From Gonium pectorale (Eukaryota > Chlorophyta > Chlorophyceae > Chlamydomonadales > Volvocaceae): 23,250 bases of DNA. Of this stretch, positions 1 to 11,210 are shown piece after piece; within the stretch, counting starts at the first letter, position 1; each line of letters starts with the position of its first letter. The translations under genes were made by a program, and so were the position numbers. The stretch is from NCBI GenBank assembly GCA_001584585.1, contig LSYV01000190.1, forward strand, positions 1 through 23,250, given 5' to 3'. The notes beneath the pieces were generated by a model, which saw nothing but the letters and a program-made list of their open reading frames with translations, was not told the origin of the DNA and did not search any database.

Positions 1-2709
1 GGCTCCGCCTGCCGCTTCTGCTGCTGCAGCTCCAGCCGCTGCCGCTGCCGCTGGCTCCGCCACCGCCGCCGTCTGAGGTCGCGGCGGCGGCGGCGGCAGC
101 GGCGGCGCTGCGCTGCCGCATAGTCATGCACGCGCCGCCCGCGAAGGCGCCCATGCGCACCGCCGCCGTCAGCGCCGCGGCGCGCACAGGGCACGTCGCC
201 ACGGACCGCAACGCGCCCTCCGCGCGCTCCGCCTCGCCGACCCCCTCATGGTCCAGCTCCCGCAGCGACGGCAGCAGGGACAGAACCACGGGTCGGTGCG
301 GCGGCGGCGGCGCGGCGGCGCCGACGGCGCCACCGCCGCCAACAGCTGCTGTGGCGGGATTGTCGCCGATGTTGAGTTCGAGCAGGGAGCTGAGGCCGGC
401 GAGGGGCCTGAGGTCGTCTAGGGAGGCAAGGGCGTTGAAGGACAGGTCGAGGGCGGTGAGGCGCCGCAGCGGGCCCAGGTGGGGGCCCACTGCCGCGATG
501 CGGTTCTCCGACAGATTCAGCCGTTGCAGCGACGGCAGCAGCACCGGCGGCGGCTCCGATGCGCCAGCGGAGCTGCCGGTGTAGGCGGCGGAGGCGGCGA
601 GGGTCGCGGCGTGAGGCCCGGAAGCGCAGCTGCCGAAGAAGGCGGTGAGCGCGTTTTGGCTGAGGTCGAGGGAGGTGAGGTGCGGCAGGCGCAGGGGCTG
701 CGGCAGGGACGCCAGCGCGTTGGCGCGCGCGTCGAGCGACCGCAGCAGCGGCAGCGCCTGCAGGCGGGGAGGCGCGGGGGGGGGCGGGGGTATGAGAGCA
801 CAGGTTTGATGAGATGCGAAAGGGCTGGTGTCCTGCAGTATTCTCCCGTCAAGTAGGGGTTAGGGAGGGGTGTGCGGCTGCGTCAGGAGGAGAAGGGCAC
901 GGACGCAAGGTCAGGGTCCAAGCCCCCGGGGGTGTGCGACGCACCGCCTAGGGATCGGGGAAGCCCGGCACTGCAATCCTCGGTCGTCCCCGGTGGCCGA
1001 TGCAAGCACACACTGACCCGTGGCATCGCAATACCGGTAGCACCGCCGGCAACCCCGGGCCCGTCTGCCTCGCCCATGCGCCGGAGAGCCCCTCCGTTGC
1101 GGCGCCAGCCGCTGCAAGGCGCCGACGCACCCACACTCCATTTCTGGCCAACCCCCGTACCTGCCCCTCCCTACACGCCTGCCCACCCATCCCGCGCTGA
1201 AACGCCATCGCCGCACGCGCGACCCACTCACACGCACTCCTCCTCAGCTGCTACTGCGAGTGCTCCAGACGGCGCTGGTGTAGCCCGCCCCACTCCCAAA
1301 CGTGAAGACCTAGTCGTCTGACCCGCCCCCCCCCCAACATACACACACTGGGTCCTACAGCGACATCATCACTTTCGCGCTTACGCTCGTCGCATGCGTT
1401 GTTCCTTTTCAACACACACACACCCTCTTCGCTCACCTGGATTCCCTCCAGAGACGTCAGCCGGTTGGCGCTCACGTCCAGCACCTGCAGCCCCGTGCAG
1501 CCCGCCAGGCAGTCCACGGGTGGGCCGGCATGCAGGCCGCCCAGGCCCGGGCCCAGACCGCCGCGCCCGGGGGCCGTCGATGGCGGGGGGAGGAGGGGGA
1601 GGGGCAGGGCGGCCAGGGACGCCAGGGACACCAGCGCGTTGCCGCGCAGTGAGAGGGACGTCAGCGAGGCGGCGCAGGGCGCCAGGCTGCCCGCGCCCAG
1701 CTCGGTGAGGCCGTTGTCCGCCAGGCTCAGGCTGCGGAGGCCGCTGCGGAGGGGGCGGTGCAGGGTTGGGGGGAGAGGAGGGTGCGCACAGTAGCTCAGC
1801 TGCGGCACGCTTGTTACCGAGTTATGGGGTGCCTGGTTTAATGCCTGCTTGTTTGATCATCCGATTTGCTTTATTGCCTTTAGCATTCGGTATTCGCAGC
1901 CCCAGTACACAATGTTGAAGTGGTGGCCGGGCTTGGCTGGTCCAAAGCGCGGGGCCACGTTCAACACACACGCTCCGCACCCACGCAGCGGCGCCACGGC
2001 TTCACTCCTGCCGCGACGGCTTCACTACCACAGCTTCAACAGACCCACAAAACCTGCAGCTGGCGCTCGCATGCTGCCAACAGGCCGTCTCCCCTTACCA
2101 GCAGCCCTCCAGGCCCTCCAGCCGCCCCGCCAGCCGGTTCGAGTCCAGCGCCAGCCGCCGCAGGCAGCCGCCGCCGGGCAGCCCGGCACCCACCGCACCC
2201 GCACCCGCTGTCGCCGTCAGCGGCGGCACCAGGTTGGCGATCTGGTTGTGCCTGAGCGACAGCGCGTGCAGGCGGGTGAGGCCCCGCAGGCCCTCGCAGG
2301 AGGTCAGCTGGTTGGCGTCCGCGGAGAGGCTGCGCAGGGCGGGGCAGCTCACGTCCAGCCCCGCCAAGCTCGACAGGTTCTCCAGACCCAGGTCCAGGCG
2401 CGTGAGGCGCTCCAGCCGTGGCGGCGCCGCCACGCCGCCGCCGCCGGGGTTAGCGGACGATGAGGAGGCGGTGGCTGCGGCGGCCGCGGCGGCGGCGGAG
2501 TTGCGCAGTATGACGGCGCGCGTGAGCGGTAGCGCCGTGGGGCCGCGGCGGGAGGCGGCGGTGGCAGGCGGCGGTGGCGCGGCGCGCGGCGGAGGGGCGG
2601 GCGGACCGGGCGGCGGCGGCGGCAGCGGGGCATTCGAGCGGAGGCGGCCACCCAGGAAGGCGCGCCAGAAGTCCAGGTAGGCTTGGTGCACCGACCACCC
2701 AGAGTAAAA
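1..2709 (-). other. Leucine-rich-repeat exons of the LRRIQ1-like gene
   Basis: Exons 14-16 encode the repeat domain. Visible repeats include LTRLDLGLENLSSLAGLDV, LRSLSADANQLTSCEGL, LHALSLRHNQIANL, LRRLALDSNRLAGRLEGLE, LRSLSLADNGLTELGAG, LTSLSLRGNALVSLASL, LQVLDVSANRLTSLEGIQ, LRSLDARANALASLPQPL, LTSLDLSQNALTAFF, LQRLNLSENRIAAVGPHL, LTALDLSFNALASLDDL and LLELNIGDNPAT, so at least twelve LxxLxLxxNxL units. Exon 14 ends in phase 2 and exon 15 completes the codon in frame. Exon 15 ends on a full codon and exon 16 starts on one. Low-complexity Pro/Ala/Gly inserts interrupt the domain. After the last repeat the frame stays open to base 1 through an Ala/Gly/Ser-rich tail. The 679-nt intron at 758-1436 shows no other gene. 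Confidence 0.88.
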
Positions 2710-5700
2710 CTGCACGGATAAGGACACAAAGAAAGCATGGCGTAGGTGCTTACGCCGACCGTATGCCTATGCTAATAGGATGAATGGGCGGCAAACGGTC
2801 AGGCATTGACTTGCGCATCGGATATATTTGGGGGAGCAGATACACATGGACTCCCGCACACACCGGTTCAGGGTGCAAGGTGGGGACGGGCCGGCGCCGG
2901 CCGGTCCAGAGGAGCCCAGGACCAACAGCGCGGTGCGCTCCGACAATGCTGACAATGCCACAAAAAGCCCATGACCTTGTGCCGCAGCCCGGCAAGCACC
3001 CTTCGTCACGCTGTCTCCTCCACGCAGGTGGCCCACCTCCACGTCGGCCCCGGCCGCTCGGTACGGAACCACGGCCAGCAGGCCGCTGCGCCGCAACCGG
3101 TCGCCCACGTGCGCCGCCAGCCCGTCGGCGCCGTCAGCGGCAGCGCCGCCGCCGTCCCTACCACTGGCGGCCCGCCCCCGACCTGCGACGTCACACGGAG
3201 ACCCGGCGCCGGCGCTTGCGCTGCCCGGCCCTGGCTCCTCCCCAGCTGGCGGCTGCCAGGGCGGCAGCTGCGGGACGCCCCAGTAGTCCCGGGGGACGTC
3301 CGCGCGGCGCAGCACGTGGGAGCCTACATGCGAAGCGGGAGGGCAGCAGGACGACAGGGAGCGCGCCGCAATCGGGAGCGCGTGACATTGGAGGTGCGGG
3401 GGGCAGGCACGTAGGGTCGCAGTTCCGCCGTACTGCACAAATAGGCAGCAGACCGCGCAATGGGCCTCAGTTAGGAGGGCTCACGATAGGCCGCGAGGGA
3501 GGACGAGGCGTTGGGACAGCACGCTGCGCTGCCCCCCCCCGGTACTGGCAGAGGCGTCTCCATGGAGCCTGCAGGCCGCTGCCATCCCAAAACCCCGCCC
3601 GTCCGTCCGCTCTTCTCTGCCGCGGCGCCGTCGTTGCCCCGTTCCATGGGCCACCGACGCCCTGCACGCCTAGCGGCCCGCTCTGCATGTGCCCCAGCCC
3701 GTCCCGCCCCTGCGTCCAAGGCCCCCTGGCCCTCATTCCTGCTCGTAAACCGGCCCCGCCCCAGCCAGCCAGCCTCACCCTCCGCCGTCCTGACGCTGCA
3801 GTGCAGTCCCAGCCCCAGCACCGCCAGGCAGGCGGCCCCCGGCAGGCCCAGGTGCAGGCAGGCCACGCCACACGACCACACCGCGCCCAGCGCGCTGCGC
3901 GTAGCCGCGGCCCCTGCAGCGGCACCGCCGGCCGCCGCCGCCGCCGGCCGGCCGGGCCCTGGCCCTCGTCCTGTAAGGCTACCACCGGCTGTCATCACGG
4001 CTGGCGAGGTTGGCAGCGCCAGGCCGCGCTGCAGCGCGACGTCGAGGGCGGTTGCCACCCCCGGCGGCGGCGGCGCGAGTGCAAGTAAGTCCGAGGCGGG
4101 CGGCGCCCGGCGCCGCTGCGCCAGCCCCTCCGCTGGCGCCATCCTGTCCTGTTCCTTACCCTTGGCCTGTTGGGTCGACTCGGGTTGCCGCTGCGGCTGC
4201 AGCTGCGGGGGCATCTGCGACGCCCCCGCTTGCAGGGGCGCGGCCGCCGCTGCAGTGGAAGCAGGAGCCGTCAGCCGGGCTACCGCGCGCCGCAGCACGA
4301 CCCGTGGGTCACCCAGTCCCAGCGACGCAGCCAGCGCCTCCACCACGACCGCCAGGGCCCGAGCCGATGCGGCCGCTGTCCCGTCGCCGGCGGCGGCAGC
4401 AGGGCCAAAGCCGCCGGCCGGAAAGCAGAGCTGCAGGCACGCCGCCAGGAGCGCCGCTGCCGCCTGGCGCCGCCGCGAGTCAATTGCCCGGTCGGCTGCG
4501 AGCAGCTGCGACAGGCCCACCCCGGCGCGCGCCGCGGCGCCGCGGGCCGCCAGGAAGGCGTGCAGGGTGCCGCTGGAGGCGGCGAAGGAGAGGGCGGCGG
4601 CACAGCGGGCCTGGCGCTCCGAGAGCAGCGCCAGGGCGGGCTGCGATCCACGACAAGGACCAGAACACGGTAGGTTAACATGGCTTTATGGAGGGGTTGT
4701 TCAGGTTGAAAGTACGAATCAAAGGTACACGCCAAGCAGACGGACCGCGTGTGGCCGCGGCCTCACCTGCATCATCTCCTGGGGCAGCCCCAGCCATTCC
4801 GAGCGCCGCAGCAGCGACGCAAAGCGGGAGGCGCCCCCGCGGCTGGCGGCCGCCTCGAGGGCAACCTGTGCGGCGGCACACCAGGGCAGCGTGTGAAGGG
4901 CAACTGGAGGCCCGAGCCGCTGTCCATGCACACGACGAAGACGTAGGAAGCCCCGCCCACCGTCCCCAGCAGGGTTTCGGAGCACATACGCCAAGGGCCG
5001 GGGCCTCACCACCCACTCTCCCGCCTCTTGGCTTGTCGTTGCCCCCTCCCCTCCTCTCCGCTCGCTCCAGCCGCCCTCTTTCGCTCCTAGCTGTACGCCC
5101 AAAGCTTCTCTGGTGAGAGTACTTTCCCCAGACCTTCAATTCGAATCTTCAAGGGTTCACGGTTCGCGGGAGGCCGGGGTTCGATTTCCCTTGAGGGTTC
5201 GATTCCTCCTGCCGTCCTCGCTCGCGGGCCCTGTCTTGCAAGTTTGCCTCCTGTGCAGTTCGCCTCACGCCGTTTGCGTTTGGTGATGCCCCACCCCGCC
5301 CCGCCACCCACCTGCAGCTCCCGCTGCCGCCCCCGCAGCTGCTGCTCCAGCGCCGCCGCCTCTCCCTCCATACCCAGCCGCCGGGCCTCCGCCGCCAGCG
5401 CCGCCACCTCGCGGCCCGACGCGCCCGACGCCGCCTGCCGCAGCTCAGCAGCCAGCGACCGTGCCCGCCGTTCGACGGTGCGCCGCGCGGCGGCCACCTC
5501 GCCCTGACCAAAACGGAGGCCAGCTTTCGTTAGTCGCAGTTCGCAGCTCGCAATTGGCCCATCTCATCTCCCCTTGTACCTGGAAGCCTGTCTTCCATTG
5601 TACGAAATGGGAGCCCTGATAGTGTTCCGCATGCCCCCATCCGGTAGCTGCCAGCAACTCCATCCGGTAGTAGCCCACCGCTCCAGCCAGCAGCCCCCGG

Positions 5701-8700
5701 GGCACGGGAAGGCACATCGCGGTTGACTTGCAGTCCCGGCCGTCAGGTGGCTGGCTGCGCGACAGGCCGCGGTACCGGCGCGCATGGCTTCTGCCCGCCC
5801 CGTCTCGCCCCGCCCACAGACACGCACGCTACATGTGGCAGCCCACCCCTATCCTCTCCCCACGCCCGCACCTGCAACCCCAGCCGCAGCCCTCGCTCCG
5901 CCAGCGCCGCGAAGGCTGCCGGGTCGAACGCGCCGCCGCCGCCGTGGCCCGCCGCCGCCGCCGCCGCCAGCTGCGCCGCCAGCTCCGCGTCGCGCCGCCG
6001 CACGGCCTCCAGGCAGCCGCTTAGCTGCTGCGGGTCCACCCCCAGCGCCCCCGCCGCGTCCAGCAGCTGCAGGAACGCCGACATGGGCTGGTCTGTCGGG
6101 GCACGTGGGGGACAGCAGCAAGATGCAAGTAAGAGGTACGAGGGAGTACTACGCAACGGCATAGGTGCTCGCGGTGGGCTCAAGGCAGGAGTAGTTGCCG
6201 CGCTAGCCGCTGCCTCCCTGTGCGCTCAAATGGATGTCTAAACATGCTTGTGTTGTCCGGAAAGCGTGCGGCCAGGGGTCAGTCAGTCGAAAAGCGCGTC
6301 CGGGGGCTGTGTTGCATCCGTGTCACAGTTTATCAGCCAGGTGCCATCCATTGCTCCGCTGCAACCCCTCACCCGCTGCCGCCGCCCTCACGGCCGCCGC
6401 GGCCGCTGCCTGGCGCCCCTCGTACACCGCGCTGCTGTGCGCCACCACATCCGCGAGGTGCGGGTAGCGCTGCGCCGCCGCCAAGGCGGAGCGGAACGCC
6501 ATCGCGCCGCCGCCGGCCGCCGCCGACCGCAGCTTGGCGGCGGCGTCTGCGGCGGCGGCCTCCAGCGCGCTGACCCGCTGCTGCGCTGCGTCGCCGACGC
6601 CTGCGAACGGGGTCGTTTTCCCTTAGTCCCGCTTTTTAACCGTTGCAATCGAGTGCTGATACCAAAATTATTCCATCTACACCAAGGCTTGGGACCGGAA
6701 GGGCGTACATTCCATGGCTGGAAAGCAAGCAGGAAGCAGCTATCTGCTACGCCGGACGGGCGAGCAACAACCCCAAAGCCACCAGCCAGACTGAGGCGAC
6801 ATCAGCTTCCTCATGTCCTGCGAATCCTTTCCCAGCCCCCTGCCCCCAGCCCCGCTGCCCACCCAGCTCCTTGGCCCGCTCCACCGCCAGCCGCAGGTCC
6901 TCCAGCCGCCCCTTGACAGCCGCATCCTGCAAGCGGTTACAGACACAATCGGACCGTTGCAGTCAGCGTTCTCCCAGTCCACAGATAGCAGGCCCCCAAC
7001 CCCAAGTCTAGGGAGCGCAGTCCGACGAGGCTGCCTTGTTGCTGTGTGTTTGCCAGTGGCCTACAGCCGGGTACGCCTTTGGCTCTGCCCTGCCACCCCA
7101 TGCCCCCGCGTGTGTGGCCGACACGTGCCCAAGCGCCGCCTCAGTGCACCCCGCAGCCCTGCACTGCACGCCCGAAACCCATGCCCCACCCTCCCAGCTC
7201 GGCGCCCAACCTGGCGCTCGGTCCCCACGTCCCGAGCCCCCCGCCCGCCCGCCCATTCCATTGCGTCTGCGATTAGGTGTCCGCGACGCGACCCGCCTCG
7301 CTTCTTCATTACCCCCCGCCCGCCCGCCCACCTCCAGGCTGCGCAGCACATCCCGCTGCTGCCTCCGTGCCGCTGCCAGCCGCCTGCCCTGACGGCCCCG
7401 CCAGGCCGCCTGGATCGTCACCACAGCGGCCAGACGGGCCGCCCGCGCGGGTGAGGCGAGGTAGCGCCGCCACGCGCGGGCGATGCGGCGCGCCGCAAGG
7501 TGGCGACGTGCCTTCGAGGACACGCAGGTGCGGGTGTTGGAGACTGAGTGCAACTAACGGCGCGTAGGACAGCTATACTGACAGTATACCATGCTATACC
7601 GGGGAGTAGAAACAGCGGTGGCTAGTGGGTTGACACCAAAATAACGGCACATGGCAGCCCGTATAGCTTACCATCTCTACGGCCTTCCGCTCCAGCGCCT
7701 CCGCCAGCACCCGCCGCTGCGCCTCCCGCTCAGCGGCCTCGCGCGCCGCCGCCGCCAGCCGCGCGGCCGTCGCCGCCTGCTCGGCCGCCAGCCGCTCCCG
7801 CTCCGCAGCCGCCGCCGCCAGCTGCGCCTCGCGCTCGGCTGCCGCGGCGGCTCTCTGGGCCTCCAGCGCCGCGAGCGCGTCCCGTTCCTGCGAACAACAG
7901 AGGCTGTGAGAACCACACACGGGCTGGAAGGCAACCCCAAGCACACGATGCACCCAACAAATTGCATCAGTTTAGCCCGCCGACAGCCACGACGCCGTGC
8001 GATTGCAAACTCCCCAGGTACTGCAGAAGCCTAGGTGCCGCTTAGAGGCGCAAGAGCCAAGAGAAGAGCAGCCCCGGCATGCATCTCGCTCCATCTCCTT
8101 TCGCGGGCTATGCAACCCCGACTCCAAGGCAGCGTCACCGGTGAAGCTTTCCGCACCGAGTGAGGCCGCCTTGCACAGGCTTCAGACGGGCAGACGACAT
8201 GCTTGCAGTTCGCCGGACTCACCCGCCGCTTCCCACTGCTGGCCCTAGCCTGATGCTCCAGTCGACATAATATCCCCTCCCTCAAAACGAGAGTGCACCA
8301 ACCCCAGGAAGAAAAGTGCGACTTTATGAGGTACCGACCTGCCGCTCCAGCTCCTCCCGCTGCTTGCGCAGCCTCGCTTCCGCCTCTGCAGCCTCGGCCG
8401 CCGCTGCCGCCTCCGCAGCCTGCCGCTGCCGCTCGCGCTCGGCCTGCTCCGGCACGGCAGTGGCAGGGGCGCGACACCGCGCGGGCCCACTCTATTAGAG
8501 ACAAAACGCACAGCTTTATGATGCCTCCGACCCAACAGCTCTCGGCAGCCCCCTTTGATGCCCGCCGTGGTTCCGTTCTGGCTGCCTCACTACTGCGGCT
8601 GGGCAGCTGGCTCACGTCAGGCATGCTGGAGCGCTTCAGGCGATGCCCTCGCCCTGAGTCCCGAGCCCGCACAGCACAAGCTCCTCCGTGGCAGAGCAAC

Positions 8701-9832
8701 CGCCGTCTGAAGTCCACCAATCTGAAACACCTCCGGTGCCCCTCGTCAGACGCGCCGGCCCCGCCCCGGCACGCAGCTCACCTGCCACGTAGCCTCCTGA
8801 GCCCGGTACTCCTCCTGCACAACAAGCAAGCAAGGGGCAAGGTGGCGCAACAGGGTGTTGAGGACTGCCCGCCTGGCCGCTTTCCAAATCGCTTTCACAT
8901 AGCTAGGACCGGAGGCAGAGGCCGGCACAGGGCTGCGGGTTGCGGACGACACGCTGCCCCACCGTCAGCATCACGCTGCCCGACTGTCAGGGCCCTGATA
9001 CTGGAATCGGGGCCCTGACGTGGTCTGCTTTCGCTATGCCTCAGATCATCGGCTTTCGCTGGCTCCCAATGACCCCAGCGGCAGGGATAGCGCGCAGGCG
9101 GCTCTCACCTGCAACCGCCTCCGCTCCACCGCGGCCTCACTCCCGCCTGGGCCGTCCGCCCCAGCTGCTATCCCCTGGGCGCCCTGGCCGCCAGTAGCGG
9201 CAGCAGCCGTGCCGGCGCCGTCAGTCTGCGCAGCAGCCGCCAGCGCAGCGGCGATGCTGCGGATGTCCGGGACCTCGCCGTCAGGGCCGCCATCAGCCCC
9301 GCCTGCGCTGCTGCCGTCAGCGGAGCCGCCGGGGCCGCTAGCGGCTGCTCTGGCGACCGCGTCACTTGCCGCGCCTGCTTCAGATGCGGACGCTACGGCG
9401 GCGGCCGCTATCTCCTGATGGGCCTGCTGCAAGTCCCGCCCAAACTCCTCCAGCGCCTGGTCGCGGCGCTGCACGGCCGCCCGCAGCAACCGGAAGGACT
9501 CCGGCTCGTCGTCATCCGCCTCATCCTCGTCGTCCGAATCTGCATTTGTTGGCAGTTCCGTGGGGTTCAGATTGGCGAGTTTGGTCAGGCACTGGTTGTG
9601 AGGGGGTGGGCAGGCACGCGGGTGCCTGGACCGATGAGAAGTTCCCCAAGCCCGAATGATGCGGGGTAACCTTGCCTGTAGCTGCGACTCCGTTCACCAG
9701 CGCCGTTAGGAACGTTGCCCGCGGAGAACCGTCTGCGGACCCAAGGTCGACACCCGCATGCGCGGGTTCGGGCGCAAGCTTCGCGAGCTCGGCCTCGAAG
9801 AGCGCATCCAGGTCCTCCTCTTCATCCGACAT
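1..9832 (-). CDS. LRRIQ1-like protein (coiled coil, IQ motif, leucine-rich repeats), 3' end outside window
   Basis: Sixteen exons join with matching phases: 9832-9671, 9591-9109, 8814-8782, 8443-8339, 7887-7672, 7511-7332, 6926-6863, 6600-6373, 6092-5872, 5503-5312, 4865-4767, 4640-3779, 3323-3037, 2709-2099, 1743-1437 and 757 to the window edge, about 1602 residues so far. The start MSDEEEDLDALFEAELAKL opens an acidic N-terminus like that of LRRIQ1. Residues ~216-333 are Glu/Arg/Ala-rich coiled coil, an IQ motif (IQAAWRGRQGRR) lies at ~366-377, ~394-1044 is mostly helical and unrecognised, then a VHQAYLDFWRAFLGGR segment precedes leucine-rich repeats from ~1145. This order matches animal LRRIQ1, which is associated with motile cilia. 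A flagellar calmodulin-binding scaffold role is inferred from the family, not seen. Most introns are phase 0. The exon 12 boundaries and the single-gene model are the least certain parts; two genes split near 4.8 kb is the alternative. Confidence 0.8.
7332..7511 (-). other. IQ-motif (calmodulin-binding) exon of the LRRIQ1-like gene
   Basis: This 60-codon phase-0 exon carries a canonical IQxxxRGxxxR motif (TIQAAWRGRQGRRL). It follows a degenerate basic/aromatic IQ-like segment, RRIARAWRRYLASPAR. IQ motifs bind calmodulin or calmodulin-like light chains. The acceptor is taken as ...ctcgaag|GCACG, because it keeps phase with the preceding coiled-coil exon; the donor is GAG|gtgggc. Confidence 0.85.
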
Positions 9833-10603
9833 GTCATTATACGCGCAGTGCGTGGCACGCGGCCAGTCAAGCTATCGTCGCGCGGAGGGTCGAAGCGTCG
9901 CCATCGTACCAATTGAGTTCATACATGGTCCTGTGTTAAGACTAGGTGCCTTTTGGCGCATGCACGGCGTTGCGGGACGGCAGAGGAATACGGACTAAAA
10001 CGAAGTTGCTCCTGGCTCAACTTGCTTGGTCTTCCTCATAGCTTTATACGCATAATGCACGCTGGCTATGTGTGGTCAAGCGTGTCTAGTTGCATGAACC
10101 ACGGCTCGTTGGTTCACTTCGCTGAGTTTCCGGGCTTTATTGACGTGGAGTATTAATCATAGATTGCTATATAGCACAAACGTTGAAGTGGCTAGGCGGG
10201 TGAGCATCATTTCAGCAACAGTTACTGTGTGCTGAGGGGCGGACACTGGGAGCGGGCGTGGACGGGCTTAGATGCCATGACATACCACGGGTCTGGTTGG
10301 ACGGCGTGGGCACTGGAAAGCCCTTCACTGCACGCAGCCGCAGGGCTGGGGAGCAACGCAGCGTGCCTGCAGCGTGCCACACACATGGGCGTAGGGTTGG
10401 CCGGTTGGGAAAGTGCACGTCCTCCGGCGTCCACTCCACCTATCCTCCTGCTTTCGCCCATATGCACTCCAGCGTGTAAGTTTCATTAGGCCATGTACCT
10501 ACAGCTTGACACCTCCGTCCCCCTCGCGCACGCTGAGCACTTGCCTAGTCCGCCTAGTCCAGCGTACGGGTACAAAGACGTAACTTGCAAGATATCAAGA
10601 AAC
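9833..10603. other. Intergenic region upstream of the LRRIQ1-like gene
   Basis: No supported gene. It should hold the promoter and 5' UTR of the leftward LRRIQ1-like gene, but no clear TATA box or other site is visible. Around 9900-10210 the sequence is noticeably less GC-rich than its surroundings and includes the short palindrome gctatatagc. Two short upstream ATG frames start at 9926 and 9904 on the minus strand. Confidence 0.5.
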
Positions 10604-11083
10604 GGAGCTGAGCGGCGTGCGGCATCGTGCTCCTCGTCTGAGTTCCTGACTGCCGCACTTGTGCCGCAAGGGTCGGTGCTCTGTGGTTAATGAGCGTTCC
10701 TAGCTGCTTCCCATCCCAGGAACTCGTCCGTGCATGCGCACGCTTTCCCATCCCCCCGCGCGCCGCTCCCTCTTCCGCCACCTCCTCTCCTGCCACCTCC
10801 CCTTCACCATCCCGGCCACCGGCCCCGCCGCCGCCGCCCGCCTTCACCAGCGGCAGCATGCCCCTCGTCCGCGCCACCATCAGGTCCCCGCTCTTGGCCA
10901 GCCGCGGTATCAGGCCCCCCAGCACGCAGCCGCCCAGTCGCAGGACCCCGTCCAGCGTCACGATCATCAGCGCCGGCCGCCAGGCCGCCAGCCGCGGCTG
11001 GCCGCCGCAACCGTACTGTACGGCGTGCTGTACGAGCACCCGGAGGTTGGCCGCCTCCAGCTCAGCCTTCTTCGCACGCTTCA
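10604..11083 (-). pseudogene. Truncated duplicate of the last exon and 3' flank of the AIFM2-like gene
   Basis: On the minus strand this stretch reads KKAELEAANLRVLVQHAVQ, then LRLGGCVLGGLIPRLAKSGD and LMVARTRGMLPLVKAGG. It parallels the C-terminal exon of the oxidoreductase at 13321-13850 almost residue for residue. Similarity begins inside the last exon (near MKQAELAAANL) and continues past the stop codon into the 3' flank, down to the shared word ggagctgagcggcgtgc (10604 and 13321). The copy lacks the Rossmann-fold exons and the GDCNDVAESK segment. Small deletions remove residues, and a 5-nt deletion near 10735 (gtgcatgcgcacg against gtgcatggcatgcgcacg) shifts the C-terminal frame. No start or promoter is evident, so it is a dead fragment, although its frame stays open to 10554. 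Confidence 0.85.
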
Positions 11084-11210
11084 CTGCTAGAGCTTGCTAT
11101 GGAGACTCATCGCGGCTTCAAGGCAGTTTGTTAAACTCACATTGTATTCCAAACGTTTTAGACAACTCATGTAGTAATATCATAGATGCGCTCAATTGCG
11201 TGCATTAATT

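Noticed and set aside
3511..4896. 461-codon plus-strand open frame
   Set aside because: No domain is visible and it lies antisense to phase-consistent exons of the LRRIQ1-like gene.
5150..5215. tRNA gene in the intron
   Set aside because: The T-loop-like words lack matching T-stem, acceptor stem and anticodon arm.
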